From: Betaproteobacteria bacterium | GTDB taxonomy: Bacteria; Pseudomonadota; Gammaproteobacteria; Burkholderiales; SG8-39 | Direction: 5' to 3' | DNA: 18,778 bases | Assembly: GCA_029858545.1 (NCBI GenBank) | Contig: JAOUFA010000021.1 | Coordinates: forward strand, 1-18,778 | Part shown: positions 1 to 7,873 of the stretch, piece after piece | How the letters are laid out: each line of letters begins with the position of its first letter | How positions within the stretch are numbered: the first letter of the stretch is position 1 | Notes under the pieces: model-generated | The model's input: the letters and a program-made list of their open reading frames with translations, nothing else | Told to the model about the DNA's origin: nothing | Databases searched by the model: none | Made by a program: the position numbers and the translations under genes

Positions 1-476
1 TCGAGAAGGCGCTGGCGCGCGGGCGGCAAGGCTCCGGCCGGCACCGAGGAGTAGGCGGCGAGACCGAGAAAACCGAGGATTGAATTCGCGTCGCTGAACG
101 CGTCGTGCGCGTGACTGCGCCGCCGCCCGGCGAATTCGAGGCCGAAGCGGACGTTGTCCTTCGCGCTCATGTCGCGAAACACGCGCGGCGTCTGAAAGGT
201 GCGCGCCACACCATGCATCGCGTACACATGGGCGCCGCGCCCGGTCAGGTCGTCGCCCGCAACATGCAGGCGCCCGCTGCTAGGCGCCAGCACACCCGAA
301 AGGGTGTGAAAGAAGGTAGTCTTACCCGCCCCGTTGGGGCCGATCACGCCGACCAACTCGCGCGGGTACACATCCAGATAGACCTCGTCGACGGCGACCA
401 GGCCGCCGAAGCGCACGCTCACGCCCTCGGCGCGCAGCACCGGTTGAACCGTCGAATCGACCGTCGGATCAGTCAC
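1..476 (-). CDS. livG: Branched-chain-type ABC importer ATPase, LivG-like (3' part beyond left edge)
   Basis: Cytoplasmic ATPase subunit of a HAAT-family (branched-chain amino acid type) importer. The GTG start at 476 is preceded by AAGGAG five bases upstream and overlaps the end of livM by 8 bp. About 158 residues are visible. The N-terminal strand is followed by the Walker A motif GPNGAGKTT, and later by the LivG-type segment HGVARTFQTPRVFRDMSAKD containing the Q-loop. Just before the edge the ABC signature region reads LPPARQRLL, where LivG proteins usually have a form like LPYGQQRRLE, so the usual glycine is replaced by alanine. Walker B and the remainder lie outside the window, and a livF gene would be expected further left. 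The family call is firm. The substrate cannot be told from this subunit. Confidence 0.9.
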   Translation of the reverse strand, partial: MTDPTVDSTVQPVLRAEGVSVRFGGLVAVDEVYLDVYPRELVGVIGPNGAGKTTFFHTLSGVLAPSSGRLHVAGDDLTGRGAHVYAMHGVARTFQTPRVFRDMSAKDNVRFGLEFAGRRRSHAHDAFSDANSILGFLGLAAYSSVPAGALPPARQRLL

Positions 477-1476
477 GTCCGCTCCTTGCCGAAAACCGCG
501 GCAGACGTGCTCCGCGGCGCGCACGCAAGCGGTTCCAGCGCAGATCCCAGCGCGCACGCCACCTCGCGTTCCACATCGCCCGCCACTTTTCCCACAATTG
601 CGCCAGTCCTCCGGGCAGGTACAGCACCAGCAGGATCAGCAGCACACCGAGCATCACCAGGTAGGCATAGGGGAAGCGCAAGCGCAGAAATTCGGTGAGC
701 AGGCTAAACACCACCGATGACGCGAGCGGACCGAGCAATGTGTGCGCGCCGCCGATCATCGCGATCAGCACGGTCTGAAAACCGATGAAAGGATTGAACA
801 CCGTGGGCGGATCGATATAGGTCCAACGCACCGCCATCGCGGCGCCCAGCGCTCCGGCAAAAAACGCCGAGAGCGCGAATCCGGCGGTCTTCACGTGCCG
901 CGTATTGGCGCCGAGTGTCTGCGCGCGCCCCTCGTCGGAACCGATCGCCGCAAGCGCGAGACCGAAACGGCTGCGCCGCACCAGCGCCGCCGTCACGATT
1001 GCCGCCGCCGCGAGAAACAGCACCATCAGAAAGACCGCCCAGTTCTCCGGTGCGTCACTGATGATGCGTCCGACCGTGCGCGCGTAGGCCTTTTCGAAGT
1101 AGGTCACCGCATGGCGTACCAGCTCGCCCAATCCGAAGGTGATCACCGCGAAGTACGCTCCGCGCAAGTGGAGCACCGCGGAACCTACCAGCGCGGCGAA
1201 AGCCGCCGCGATCGCGCCACCCAGCAAGACCGCCAGAGGATAAGGGAGCGTGCCACTGCCCCAGGCGGTCACATAGGCACCGATACCGAAGAAGGCCGAT
1301 GTCGCGATCGACAGGTACTGGGTACTGCCGCAGAACATCGCCCAGCTCACCGTCAGTCCCGCATACATGAGACACGACAGCGCAAGGGAAAGATAAAAAT
1401 CCTCCAACAGCCAGGGCATCGGTGCAAGCACGAGCGCCCCGACGAGCACTCCGAAAATGAGTTTGTGCTGACTCAT
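469..1476 (-). CDS. livM: Branched-chain-type ABC importer permease, LivM-like
   Basis: Second inner-membrane permease of the HAAT importer, 335 residues. The ATG at 1476 overlaps the livH stop codon as ATGA, which indicates translational coupling and fixes the start against an upstream in-frame extension lying inside livH. Multiple hydrophobic segments run through the protein, with the LivM hallmarks YLSIATSAFFGIGAYVTA near the N-terminus, LRGAYFAVITFGLGELVRH in the middle, and RRSRFGLALAAIGSDEGRAQTLG, the cytoplasmic coupling loop for the ATPase. The C-terminus carries an extra strongly basic Arg/Trp-rich tail of about 45 residues (WEKWRAMWNARWRARWDLRW and beyond) after the last membrane segment. 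It is probably cytoplasmic and of unknown role. The family call is certain. The transported compound is not known. Confidence 0.93.
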   Translation of the reverse strand: MSQHKLIFGVLVGALVLAPMPWLLEDFYLSLALSCLMYAGLTVSWAMFCGSTQYLSIATSAFFGIGAYVTAWGSGTLPYPLAVLLGGAIAAAFAALVGSAVLHLRGAYFAVITFGLGELVRHAVTYFEKAYARTVGRIISDAPENWAVFLMVLFLAAAAIVTAALVRRSRFGLALAAIGSDEGRAQTLGANTRHVKTAGFALSAFFAGALGAAMAVRWTYIDPPTVFNPFIGFQTVLIAMIGGAHTLLGPLASSVVFSLLTEFLRLRFPYAYLVMLGVLLILLVLYLPGGLAQLWEKWRAMWNARWRARWDLRWNRLRARRGARLPRFSARSGRD

Positions 1477-2342
1477 CGCGCGAACAAGCCCTTCGGCCGG
1501 ATGAGCAACACGCCGATGAAGACCGAGTATGAAAGCAGCATCTTCAACGATGCACTGGTCCAGTACATGCCAAAGGCCTCGACCAATCCCAGCAGAAAGC
1601 CGCCGAGCAGGCAACCTCCAGCGCTACCCAGGCCACCCAGCGTGATGACGATCAACGCGGTCACCGTGTAGGGCTCGCCCATGCCGGGCGTGATCTCGTA
1701 GATCATCGAAAGCAGCGCTCCCGCCACGCCTGCCAGCGCGATCCCCGCGCCGAACACCGCCGGATGGAGAAAGCCGGTATCGATACCGACCAACTGCGCG
1801 CCGGTCGGCGATTGCATCATCGCCCGCACTGCTTTGCCGAACAGGGTATAGCGCAGCGCGGCCAACAAGGCGAGGCTTGCCGCCACCGCAAAGCCAAACA
1901 CGAGCAGGCGATTCTGCCCGAAACGCGCGCCAGCGATTTCGACCGGATCGGCGAGATACGAATAGCCGCGCATATCGGCGCCAAATACAAGGTAGGCGAG
2001 GTTCTGCACCGTGAACATCAGGCCGAAGCCGATCAGCAGGCTACGCGCCTCGACCACCTCCGCGCTCGCCGCGGCGCGTGCAATGCGGCGAAAACACAGC
2101 CGATAGATCACCAGGCCGGCCACAAACAGCACGATCGCGACCACCGGCAGAAAGACGAGCGGGTCGACACGCCACACCGTATGCGCCCACCAGGTGAAAT
2201 ACGCGCCGACCATCAGGAATTCGCCATGCGAGATGTTCATGATGCGCATCAATCCGTACTGCAGATTGAGGCCCATCGCGACCACGGCGTAAATTCCCCC
2301 CGTGATCAACCCGCCGGCGGCGACCTCCAGCCAAAGTCCCAT
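1473..2342 (-). CDS. livH: Branched-chain-type ABC importer permease, LivH-like
   Basis: First inner-membrane permease of the HAAT importer, about 289 residues. The reading frame is open 18 codons further upstream, but those codons are encoded by the terminator hairpin at 2361-2392. The ATG at 2342 (MGLWLEVAAGG) has GGAG 11 bases upstream, so I take it as the real start. LivH hallmarks are GGLITGGIYAVVAMGLNLQY at the N-terminus, then MNISHGEFLMVGAY, the coupling-loop segment GKAVRAMMQSPTGAQLVGID, and the late LGGLGSAGGCLLGGFLLGLV segment. It is followed by livM with an ATGA overlap. Expression probably depends on read-through of the upstream attenuator. The family call is certain and the substrate is unknown. 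Confidence 0.92.
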   Translation of the reverse strand: MGLWLEVAAGGLITGGIYAVVAMGLNLQYGLMRIMNISHGEFLMVGAYFTWWAHTVWRVDPLVFLPVVAIVLFVAGLVIYRLCFRRIARAAASAEVVEARSLLIGFGLMFTVQNLAYLVFGADMRGYSYLADPVEIAGARFGQNRLLVFGFAVAASLALLAALRYTLFGKAVRAMMQSPTGAQLVGIDTGFLHPAVFGAGIALAGVAGALLSMIYEITPGMGEPYTVTALIVITLGGLGSAGGCLLGGFLLGLVEAFGMYWTSASLKMLLSYSVFIGVLLIRPKGLFAR

Positions 2343-2360
2343 GGTGTTTCCGACTCCAAG

Positions 2361-2392
2361 AAAAAACAGCCCCGCGGGCGACCGCGGGGCTG
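2361..2392 (-). terminator. Intrinsic terminator/attenuator between the binding-protein gene and livH
   Basis: Read on the minus strand, a perfect 11-bp GC-rich stem (arm CAGCCCCGCGG, 4-nt loop) is followed directly by six T residues (2366-2361). It lies 22 bases after the binding-protein stop codon and 18 bases before the livH start. Partial termination here is the usual way to make more binding protein than permease. Everything except the degree of read-through is visible in the sequence. Confidence 0.88.
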
Positions 2393-2414
2393 TCACAGAT
2401 CATGGGAATTCAGA

Positions 2415-3602
2415 CTACTTCCACGCGGCTTTCGGGTAAACGGGCTTCGCGGTCGCGCGATCCTTCGGCCAGACCACCTCGAATTCGCCCTTCTGCCACT
2501 GCAACACCATGCCCGGTGTGGTCACGTTCTCGCCGTTCTGAAAACGGATCTTGCCGATCATCGTGTTGTGTTCGGTATTGGCGATGTAGTCGCGGATCGC
2601 CTTGCGGTCGAGACCGACTTTCTCGATCGCGTGCTGCAGGATCTGCATGCCGGCCCAGGCGTGCGGGCTGCCCCAGCGATCGGGTTCCTTCTGGAAGCGC
2701 TTCACGTACGCATCGAAGTAGGTCTTCGACTCCGCGCTCACCTTGGCGTTCCATGAACCGATCCCCATCACCCCCTCGACGGTCGCCGCGCCCATCTTGT
2801 CACGATAGATCGGGAAGGCAGAACCAACCGCCGTGTAGAAGATCTTGGGATTGAAGCCCAGTTGCTTCGACTGCCCGGTCACCAGAAAGGTATCGGGAGG
2901 ATAGGTCAGGCCGATGAACGCATCGGGATTCTTGCTCTTTATGTCATTGATGACCGGCGACAGGTCCTTCACGTCTAGCGGATGGCTCTTCTTTTCGACC
3001 AGTTTGATGCCCTTCGCCTTCAGGGCATCTTCCAGTGCGCCGATGTTCTCCAGACCAAACAACTCATCGACGTAGATCGCCGCCACCGTTTTCACGCCCT
3101 GCGCGGCGAGCATGTCGGCAAGCGCGCGCATGATACGGTCGGGCTGCTGCAGCAAGGGGAAGAAATACGGATTCTTCATTTCGATCAGCTTGCGTCCGGT
3201 CGCGGTCGGTGCGAGCACCGGATAGCCGTGCTTGGCGAGCAGCGGCATCACCGCGAAGTTCATCCCCGTACCCCAGGGCGGCAGGATCAGATCGACCTTG
3301 TCGGTGGTCATCAACTTCTCCACCGTGCGGACCATCGTCTCGACCTCGCTGCGATCATCGATGCCGATCAGCTCGATCTTGCGCTTCTTGCCTTTGACGT
3401 TCAATCCGCCCGCGGCATTGACCTGTTCGGCCCACAGAATGAAGGCCGGCTCCTGCGTCATCTGCGCACCCGGCGCGAATGGGCCGGTACGCGATATGGC
3501 GTAACCGATACGTACCGGTCCGTCCTGCGCGATGGACGGCGCGATCGACGCGACGGCCAGAGCAAGCACCCCCAATGCTTTCAAACCCCAATTGCGTTGC
3601 AT
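2415..3602 (-). CDS. Periplasmic substrate-binding protein, type I (LivJ/LivK-like)
   Basis: Secreted binding protein feeding the LivHMG importer, 395 residues. The ATG at 3602 is chosen over an upstream ATG because GGGAGGAAGGGG lies immediately upstream, and because residues 1-27 then form a classical signal peptide: a short basic start, a hydrophobic core (LGVLALAVASIAP) and probable cleavage after SIA. The mature protein begins DGPVRIGYAISRTGPFA, the standard first strand of type I periplasmic binding proteins, and contains WAEQVNAAGGLNVKG and IELIGIDDRSE as in Leu/Ile/Val and aromatic-acid binding proteins. The next gene is livH, after a terminator. A 179-bp leader separates it from iclR upstream, so it may have its own promoter. 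The ligand cannot be predicted from sequence alone. Aromatic acids, small carboxylates or amino acids all use this fold. Confidence 0.92.
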   Translation of the reverse strand: MQRNWGLKALGVLALAVASIAPSIAQDGPVRIGYAISRTGPFAPGAQMTQEPAFILWAEQVNAAGGLNVKGKKRKIELIGIDDRSEVETMVRTVEKLMTTDKVDLILPPWGTGMNFAVMPLLAKHGYPVLAPTATGRKLIEMKNPYFFPLLQQPDRIMRALADMLAAQGVKTVAAIYVDELFGLENIGALEDALKAKGIKLVEKKSHPLDVKDLSPVINDIKSKNPDAFIGLTYPPDTFLVTGQSKQLGFNPKIFYTAVGSAFPIYRDKMGAATVEGVMGIGSWNAKVSAESKTYFDAYVKRFQKEPDRWGSPHAWAGMQILQHAIEKVGLDRKAIRDYIANTEHNTMIGKIRFQNGENVTTPGMVLQWQKGEFEVVWPKDRATAKPVYPKAAWK

Positions 3603-3781
3603 ACCCCTTCCTCCCTCTTCTATTGCCGGTTGAATACCACCCACGAACATGAACCGAAAACTCCCGCGGCTTTGGCCTGCAAGAACGCCTTCCTTTGCAC
3701 GACCACGCCGTACTGCCTATCCATTCCACCCCTGACCGCGGCGCGGAGAGCTCACGCATCATATGCTGACCTGTACCCGTG

Positions 3782-4615
3782 TTACAACACCCCGGGTGCT
3801 ATCGTATCGTTTCCTTCCATTGCCCGGCCAACCTCGAGCGCAGCCGCCTGCAAGGTCCCGAGGTGATCGTGCACGATCTGCTGCGCCGCAGCGACCTTCA
3901 CGATCCACGTTAGATTGACACAGCCGATGACGGAGCCAAACGCGTATATCGGCAGTGCAATCGAATCGCGTCCGTCATCGGAGGCGACCCGCGACTTGTC
4001 ATAATGGCCGCCAAAGTCCGCGTGCCTTACACCGTAGCCGCGCCGGCGTGTCTCGTTGAGGACCCGGCTCACGCCGGCCGGATTGCGCGCGAGCATATCG
4101 CCGGGCTGGCTGCTCGCGCGCAACCGGGCGAGCACCGCCGCGCGCTCGGTGTCGCCGCAAAATGCGAGGTAGGCCCTCCCGGTTGCCGAGCGCAGCATAT
4201 TCACGCGAAATCCGATCGGCCCAAGAGGAATGTGGTGGAAATACGAGCGCGGCCGGTTCGTTTCGATGACCTCCATGTAGTCGAGCCGCGGCACGGCCAG
4301 GATCGAAGGCCAGCCGACGCGCCGCACCATCCGTTCCAGGACCGGGGAGGCAACCTCGACGAAATACGTTTCATCGTCCAGGTGGCGCATCCGCGCGTGC
4401 AGAATATGACTGGGCAGATAGGCGCCGTCCGCCATGCGCTGCCAGATGAGTCCCTTGCGCTCGAGTGTGAGAAGCAGGCGCATGAGCGTCGCCTTGGGCA
4501 GACGCGTCGAACGATGCAGGTCATGCAGACTCGCCGCCTTCGCGGTCTGCAGCACGTGCAGCACCTCGATGCCGCGCTCCAGGGCACGCACGGTTTTTAC
4601 CTTGTAGCTGCGCAT
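3782..4615 (-). CDS. IclR-family transcriptional regulator
   Basis: DNA-binding regulator of 277 residues, the usual IclR length. An N-terminal winged helix-turn-helix (about residues 7-70: VRALERGIEVLHVL, then the recognition region TRLPKATLMRLLLTLERKGL) is followed by the IclR effector domain (about 85-270), which includes the conserved LRSATGRAYLAF segment and ALPIYAFGSVIGCVNLTW. The N-terminus resembles the MhpR type of IclR regulators, which sense aromatic or other organic acids. That is a family impression, not proof of ligand. It is divergent from the phosphotransferase/carboxylase operon at 4802 and upstream of the importer genes on its own strand, so it is the obvious candidate to control both. 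No clear ribosome binding site precedes the ATG at 4615. The operator-like array at 4644-4665 lies just upstream of its start and could allow autoregulation. Confidence 0.93.
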   Translation of the reverse strand: MRSYKVKTVRALERGIEVLHVLQTAKAASLHDLHRSTRLPKATLMRLLLTLERKGLIWQRMADGAYLPSHILHARMRHLDDETYFVEVASPVLERMVRRVGWPSILAVPRLDYMEVIETNRPRSYFHHIPLGPIGFRVNMLRSATGRAYLAFCGDTERAAVLARLRASSQPGDMLARNPAGVSRVLNETRRRGYGVRHADFGGHYDKSRVASDDGRDSIALPIYAFGSVIGCVNLTWIVKVAAAQQIVHDHLGTLQAAALEVGRAMEGNDTIAPGVL

Positions 4616-4643
4616 CGGGGCAAACGCGGGCCTTTATGCATCT

Positions 4644-4665
4644 TTTCACTGCGTGAAATTTTCAC
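4644..4665. promoter_or_regulatory. Probable IclR-family operator: three alternating TTTCAC/GTGAAA half-sites
   Basis: TTTCAC (4644-4649), spacer TGC, GTGAAA (4653-4658), spacer T, TTTCAC (4660-4665). Neighbouring pairs form two overlapping palindromes sharing the middle half-site. IclR-family sites such as the IclR and KdgR boxes commonly have a GAAA...TTTC core, and PcaU-like members use three repeats. It lies in the 186-bp divergent gap between iclR and the 4802 operon. The repeat structure is seen directly; assignment to the adjacent regulator is inference. A -10-like TATGAT is at 4715-4720 but no convincing -35 pairs with it. Confidence 0.65.
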
Positions 4666-4801
4666 CGCAAATTGTAAGGCGCGCGGTGCGTGCGCGTCCA
4701 CGCGCGCGGCATTCTATGATCTACTATGCGCAGACATCGGGGATACGGCGCCGGAGCGCCTGGCGCGCGGTACGAGGTCTGTGAAGAAGGAGGAGAACGC
4801 G

Positions 4802-6799
4802 ATGGGCAAGTCTGAAGACATAGCGAAGTTGCCGTCACACCCGGGTGGCAATGGGACTGACATGTATTCCTTTTTTACCGGCGGGCGCAGTGTGGCGAAC
4901 CCGAGGCCGTCGGCGACGCCACCCGCCCACGCAACCCCGTCCGCAGCGCCGACCATACAACGCATCGCTTCGGTAGCGAACCGGCAGCAGCCCAAGGACG
5001 GGCAGTTCCTGCTGCCCTCCCAGGTCGAGACCGCGCCCGGCGCCGAGGGTTGGGAGGAGATGTACCCCTACTTCACGCGCTTTCGTCCCGAGGACGACCA
5101 GCGCTTCTGGTTCTACAACGGCATGCACTTCCCCGAGCCGATGCCGGCCTTTGACATGATCACCGCCGAAGCGCCCTATGTCGCGCTCGGCGCGTTCAAC
5201 ACGCGCGTATTCGTCGTGCCAGGCGTCAAGGGAATCGATCACCGCGTCGTCAACGGCCGGGTCTTCATCAGCGGCCTGCCGGTGACCGACCCCGAGGAGA
5301 TCCAGGAACGCCTGATGTATTTCCAGGAGCGCGCCTTCTACTACTTCGGTAACTGGAACAAGCTCTACGACAAGTGGCGCGACAAGATGATGACGCTGAT
5401 CCACGAGATGGAGGCAATCAAGGTCCCCGATCTGCCCAAGTACGACGATGAGGCGATGGTCAAGGAAGGGCGCGGCATCGCGCAGAACTACTACGTGATG
5501 GAGAGCTATCAGCGCGCGATCCAGGGCTACTTCAAGATGTGGCAGTACCACATGGAGATGCTGCTACTGGGCTACGGCGCCTACTCGACATTCTTTGAAT
5601 TCTGCAAGAAGGCCTTCCCTGAGATCACCGACCAGACCATCTCGCGCATGGTCGCAGGCGTTGACGTGCTGATGTTCCGTCCCGACGACGAGCTGAAGAA
5701 GCTCGCGCGCCTTGCGGTAGAACTGAAGCTCGACGACGAATTCCGCGAGGACCGCGACCCCGCCGACCTGCTCGAGTCGATGAAACGCCGCGGCAAGCCG
5801 GGTGAGCGCTGGCTCGCTGCGCTCAAGAAGGCGCGCGACCCCTGGTTCAACGTCTCCACCGGCGACGGCTTCTACCACCACCACCGCAGCTGGAACGACG
5901 ATCTTGCGATTCCCTTCTCCGCGCTGCCGCGCTACGTGCGCCAGGTGAAAGCGGGCGAAAGCCTCGAACGACCCACCGAGAAGCTCAAGCGTGAACGCGA
6001 GCGCATCCGCAAGGAGTACCGCGCGCTCCTCACCACCGATGCCGACCGCGGCGCCTTCGACCAGATGCTGGGCCTCTCGGAACTGGTCTTTCCATTCGTC
6101 GAGGACCACAAGTTCTACTGCGAGCACTGGCTGACGATGATCTTCTTCAAGAAGATGCGCGAGTTCGCGCAACTGCTGACGAAGAACGGCTTCTTCGACG
6201 ACCCCGAGGACATGTTCCACCTGCACCACAGCGAAGTCGGCCAGGCGATCTCCGATCTGATGCTCGCCTGGTCGGCGGGCAGCACGCCGCGCGGCAAGGC
6301 GCACTGGGGACCGATCGTCGCGCGCAGAAAAGCGCTGCTGAAGACACTCTTCGACTGGGCACCGCCGCCCGCGCTGGGCCCGGTGCCCGAGGCAATTAAC
6401 GACGCGGTGCTCAACATGCTCTGGGGCATCACTTCCGAGCAGCTGCGCTCGTGGGCCGCGCCGGTGGCGGCCAACAGCAACGAGTTGCGCGGATTCGCCG
6501 CCTCCGAAGGGGTGGTCGAGGGGCTCGCGCGGGTGGTGATGAGCGTGGACGAAATCGCGAGCATCCGCGAGGGCGAAATCCTGGTCTGTCCGGTCACTGC
6601 GCCAAGCTGGGCGCCGATCTTCGGCAAGATCAAGGCGGCGGTGTCCGACATCGGCGGCACCATGTCGCACGCGGCGATCGTCGCGCGCGAATACGGTATG
6701 CCCGCGGTGGTCGGCACGGGGCATGCCACCAAACGCATCCGCACCGGACAGCGGCTGCGCGTCGACGGCTCGACCGGCGTGGTGACGATCTTGCCATGA
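4802..6799 (+). CDS. Split PEP-synthase-like protein: substrate domain plus phosphohistidine domain (phenylphosphate synthase subunit A-like)
   Basis: Protein of 665 residues. The ATG at 4802 is chosen from the AAGGAGGAG six bases upstream; the frame is open further upstream. Residues 1-75 are a Pro/Ala-rich, apparently disordered leader. Residues 80-560 match, as far as I can recall the family, the substrate-binding region of the phenylphosphate synthase A type (EGWEEMYPYF, RFWFYNGMHFPEP, GIDHRVVNGRVFIS, MVAGVDVLMFRPDDELKKLA). Residues 565-665 are the swivelling phosphohistidine domain of PEP-utilising enzymes, with the catalytic His at about 623 in GGTMSHAAIVAREYGMPAVVG-type sequence. It should relay phosphate from the ATP-grasp partner encoded next to an acceptor hydroxyl or enol. 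The 3' end overlaps the next gene as ATGA. In Thauera the equivalent pair phosphorylates phenol. The substrate here is not known, and the biotin genes downstream argue for a different pathway. Confidence 0.85.
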   Translation: MGKSEDIAKLPSHPGGNGTDMYSFFTGGRSVANPRPSATPPAHATPSAAPTIQRIASVANRQQPKDGQFLLPSQVETAPGAEGWEEMYPYFTRFRPEDDQRFWFYNGMHFPEPMPAFDMITAEAPYVALGAFNTRVFVVPGVKGIDHRVVNGRVFISGLPVTDPEEIQERLMYFQERAFYYFGNWNKLYDKWRDKMMTLIHEMEAIKVPDLPKYDDEAMVKEGRGIAQNYYVMESYQRAIQGYFKMWQYHMEMLLLGYGAYSTFFEFCKKAFPEITDQTISRMVAGVDVLMFRPDDELKKLARLAVELKLDDEFREDRDPADLLESMKRRGKPGERWLAALKKARDPWFNVSTGDGFYHHHRSWNDDLAIPFSALPRYVRQVKAGESLERPTEKLKRERERIRKEYRALLTTDADRGAFDQMLGLSELVFPFVEDHKFYCEHWLTMIFFKKMREFAQLLTKNGFFDDPEDMFHLHHSEVGQAISDLMLAWSAGSTPRGKAHWGPIVARRKALLKTLFDWAPPPALGPVPEAINDAVLNMLWGITSEQLRSWAAPVAANSNELRGFAASEGVVEGLARVVMSVDEIASIREGEILVCPVTAPSWAPIFGKIKAAVSDIGGTMSHAAIVAREYGMPAVVGTGHATKRIRTGQRLRVDGSTGVVTILP

Positions 6800-7851
6800 T
6801 CCGCTGGTTCCGTGAGATCCGCCTTGACGATCGACCCACGGTCGGCGGCAAGGGCGCGAGCCTGGGCGAGCTCGCGCGCGCCGGCATCAACGTGCCGCCC
6901 GGGTTCGTCGTCGCCACCGAGGCCTATACGCGATTCATCGACGCGATTGACCCGCGCCGCGAATTGCGCCGGCGCATCGAGCGGCTGGAGGCCAACGACA
7001 CCGCGTCAGTGACCAAGGTCGCGACCGAGGTGCGTGCGCAGATCGAAAAGGCCCCGGTGCCAAAGGATGTACACGCGGCCCTGACCAAGGCGTACGCGAC
7101 GCTCTGCGCCAGCGAGCGCGACGCCCCGGTGGCGGTGCGCTCCAGCGCCACCTCGGAGGACAGCGACGAGGCGAGCTTCGCCGGCCTGCAGGACACCTAT
7201 CTATGGGTGCGCGGCGCCGACAGCGTGGTCACGCAACTGCGCCGCTGCTGGGCGAGCCTCTACAGCGAGCCCTCGGTCAGCTATCGCCGGCGCCTCAAAC
7301 TCCCCGAGGAGCATGTCGCGATGGCGGTGGTGGTGCAGCGCATGGTCAACGCGCGCTGCGCCGGCGTGATGTTCACGCGCAGCCCGACCACGGGCGATCG
7401 CTCGGTGATCGCGATCGAAGCCGCCTGGGGTCTGGGCTCGGCGATGGTCTCGGGCGAGGTCACGCCCGATCGCTACGTGGTGAGCAAGGTGACGCTCGAC
7501 ATCTCCAAGCGCACCGTCTCACCCAAGCTGATACGCCACGTGCCGGTCCCGGCGGGAGGGGTGCGCGAGGAGGAGGTGCCCGCTGCGATGCAGTCGGTGC
7601 CCTGCCTCAGCGACGAACAGGTGAAGGAGGTCGCGCGCGTCGGCAAGCGCATCGAACAGCATTACGGCAAGGCGCAGGACATCGAGTGGGCGATGGACGA
7701 ATCGGGCAAGTTCCCCGACAACCTGTACCTCCTGCAAAGCAGGCCCGAGACGGTCTGGGCGAGCCGTTCGCAGGAACCGATCGCCAAGCCGGCAGCGAGC
7801 GCGATGGACCATGTCCTCGCCGCGCTGAGCGGCGGACTGAAGCGCAAGTAG
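6796..7851 (+). CDS. PEP-synthase N-terminal ATP-grasp domain protein (phenylphosphate synthase subunit B-like)
   Basis: ATP-binding half of the split phosphotransferase, 351 residues, about the size of phenylphosphate synthase subunit B (40 kDa in Thauera). Its ATG overlaps the stop of the preceding gene (ATGA), which implies coupled, equimolar synthesis. Visible PPDK/PEP-synthase N-domain motifs are VGGKGASLGEL (residues 17-26), INVPPGFVV, VRSSATSEDSDEASFAGLQDTY (114-135), ARCAGVMFTRSPTTGDRSV (186-204), EAAWGLGSAMVSGEVTPDRY (208-227), and the closing IEWAMDE...LYLLQSRPET (297-319). All the motifs expected of an active ATP-grasp fold appear to be present. It should use ATP to phosphorylate the His-bearing swivelling domain of the partner encoded at 4802, as PEP synthase does in one chain. 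No mobile or PEP-binding domain is fused to it. Confidence 0.88.
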   Translation: MIRWFREIRLDDRPTVGGKGASLGELARAGINVPPGFVVATEAYTRFIDAIDPRRELRRRIERLEANDTASVTKVATEVRAQIEKAPVPKDVHAALTKAYATLCASERDAPVAVRSSATSEDSDEASFAGLQDTYLWVRGADSVVTQLRRCWASLYSEPSVSYRRRLKLPEEHVAMAVVVQRMVNARCAGVMFTRSPTTGDRSVIAIEAAWGLGSAMVSGEVTPDRYVVSKVTLDISKRTVSPKLIRHVPVPAGGVREEEVPAAMQSVPCLSDEQVKEVARVGKRIEQHYGKAQDIEWAMDESGKFPDNLYLLQSRPETVWASRSQEPIAKPAASAMDHVLAALSGGLKRK

Positions 7852-7873
7852 GCCGATTGGAGGGCCTGCCGAC

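Noticed and set aside
3766..3790. Imperfect hairpin at the end of iclR as a terminator
   Set aside because: The stem needs a 3-nt bulge and no T-run follows on the minus strand.
4004..4801. Upstream in-frame extension of the 4802 gene
   Set aside because: It runs antisense through iclR and across the operator array. The strong ribosome site at 4789-4797 and family length support the start at 4802.
5564..6724. Antisense open frame (386 codons) opposite the phosphohistidine subunit
   Set aside because: Same GC-bias shadow effect; composition is unlike a folded protein and the sense product is well supported.
4802..7851. Naming the pair as true phenylphosphate synthase (ppsA/ppsB)
   Set aside because: Family resemblance is good, but no ppsC or ppcABCD genes are present and the operon encodes biotin carboxylation instead, so phenol cannot be assumed as substrate.
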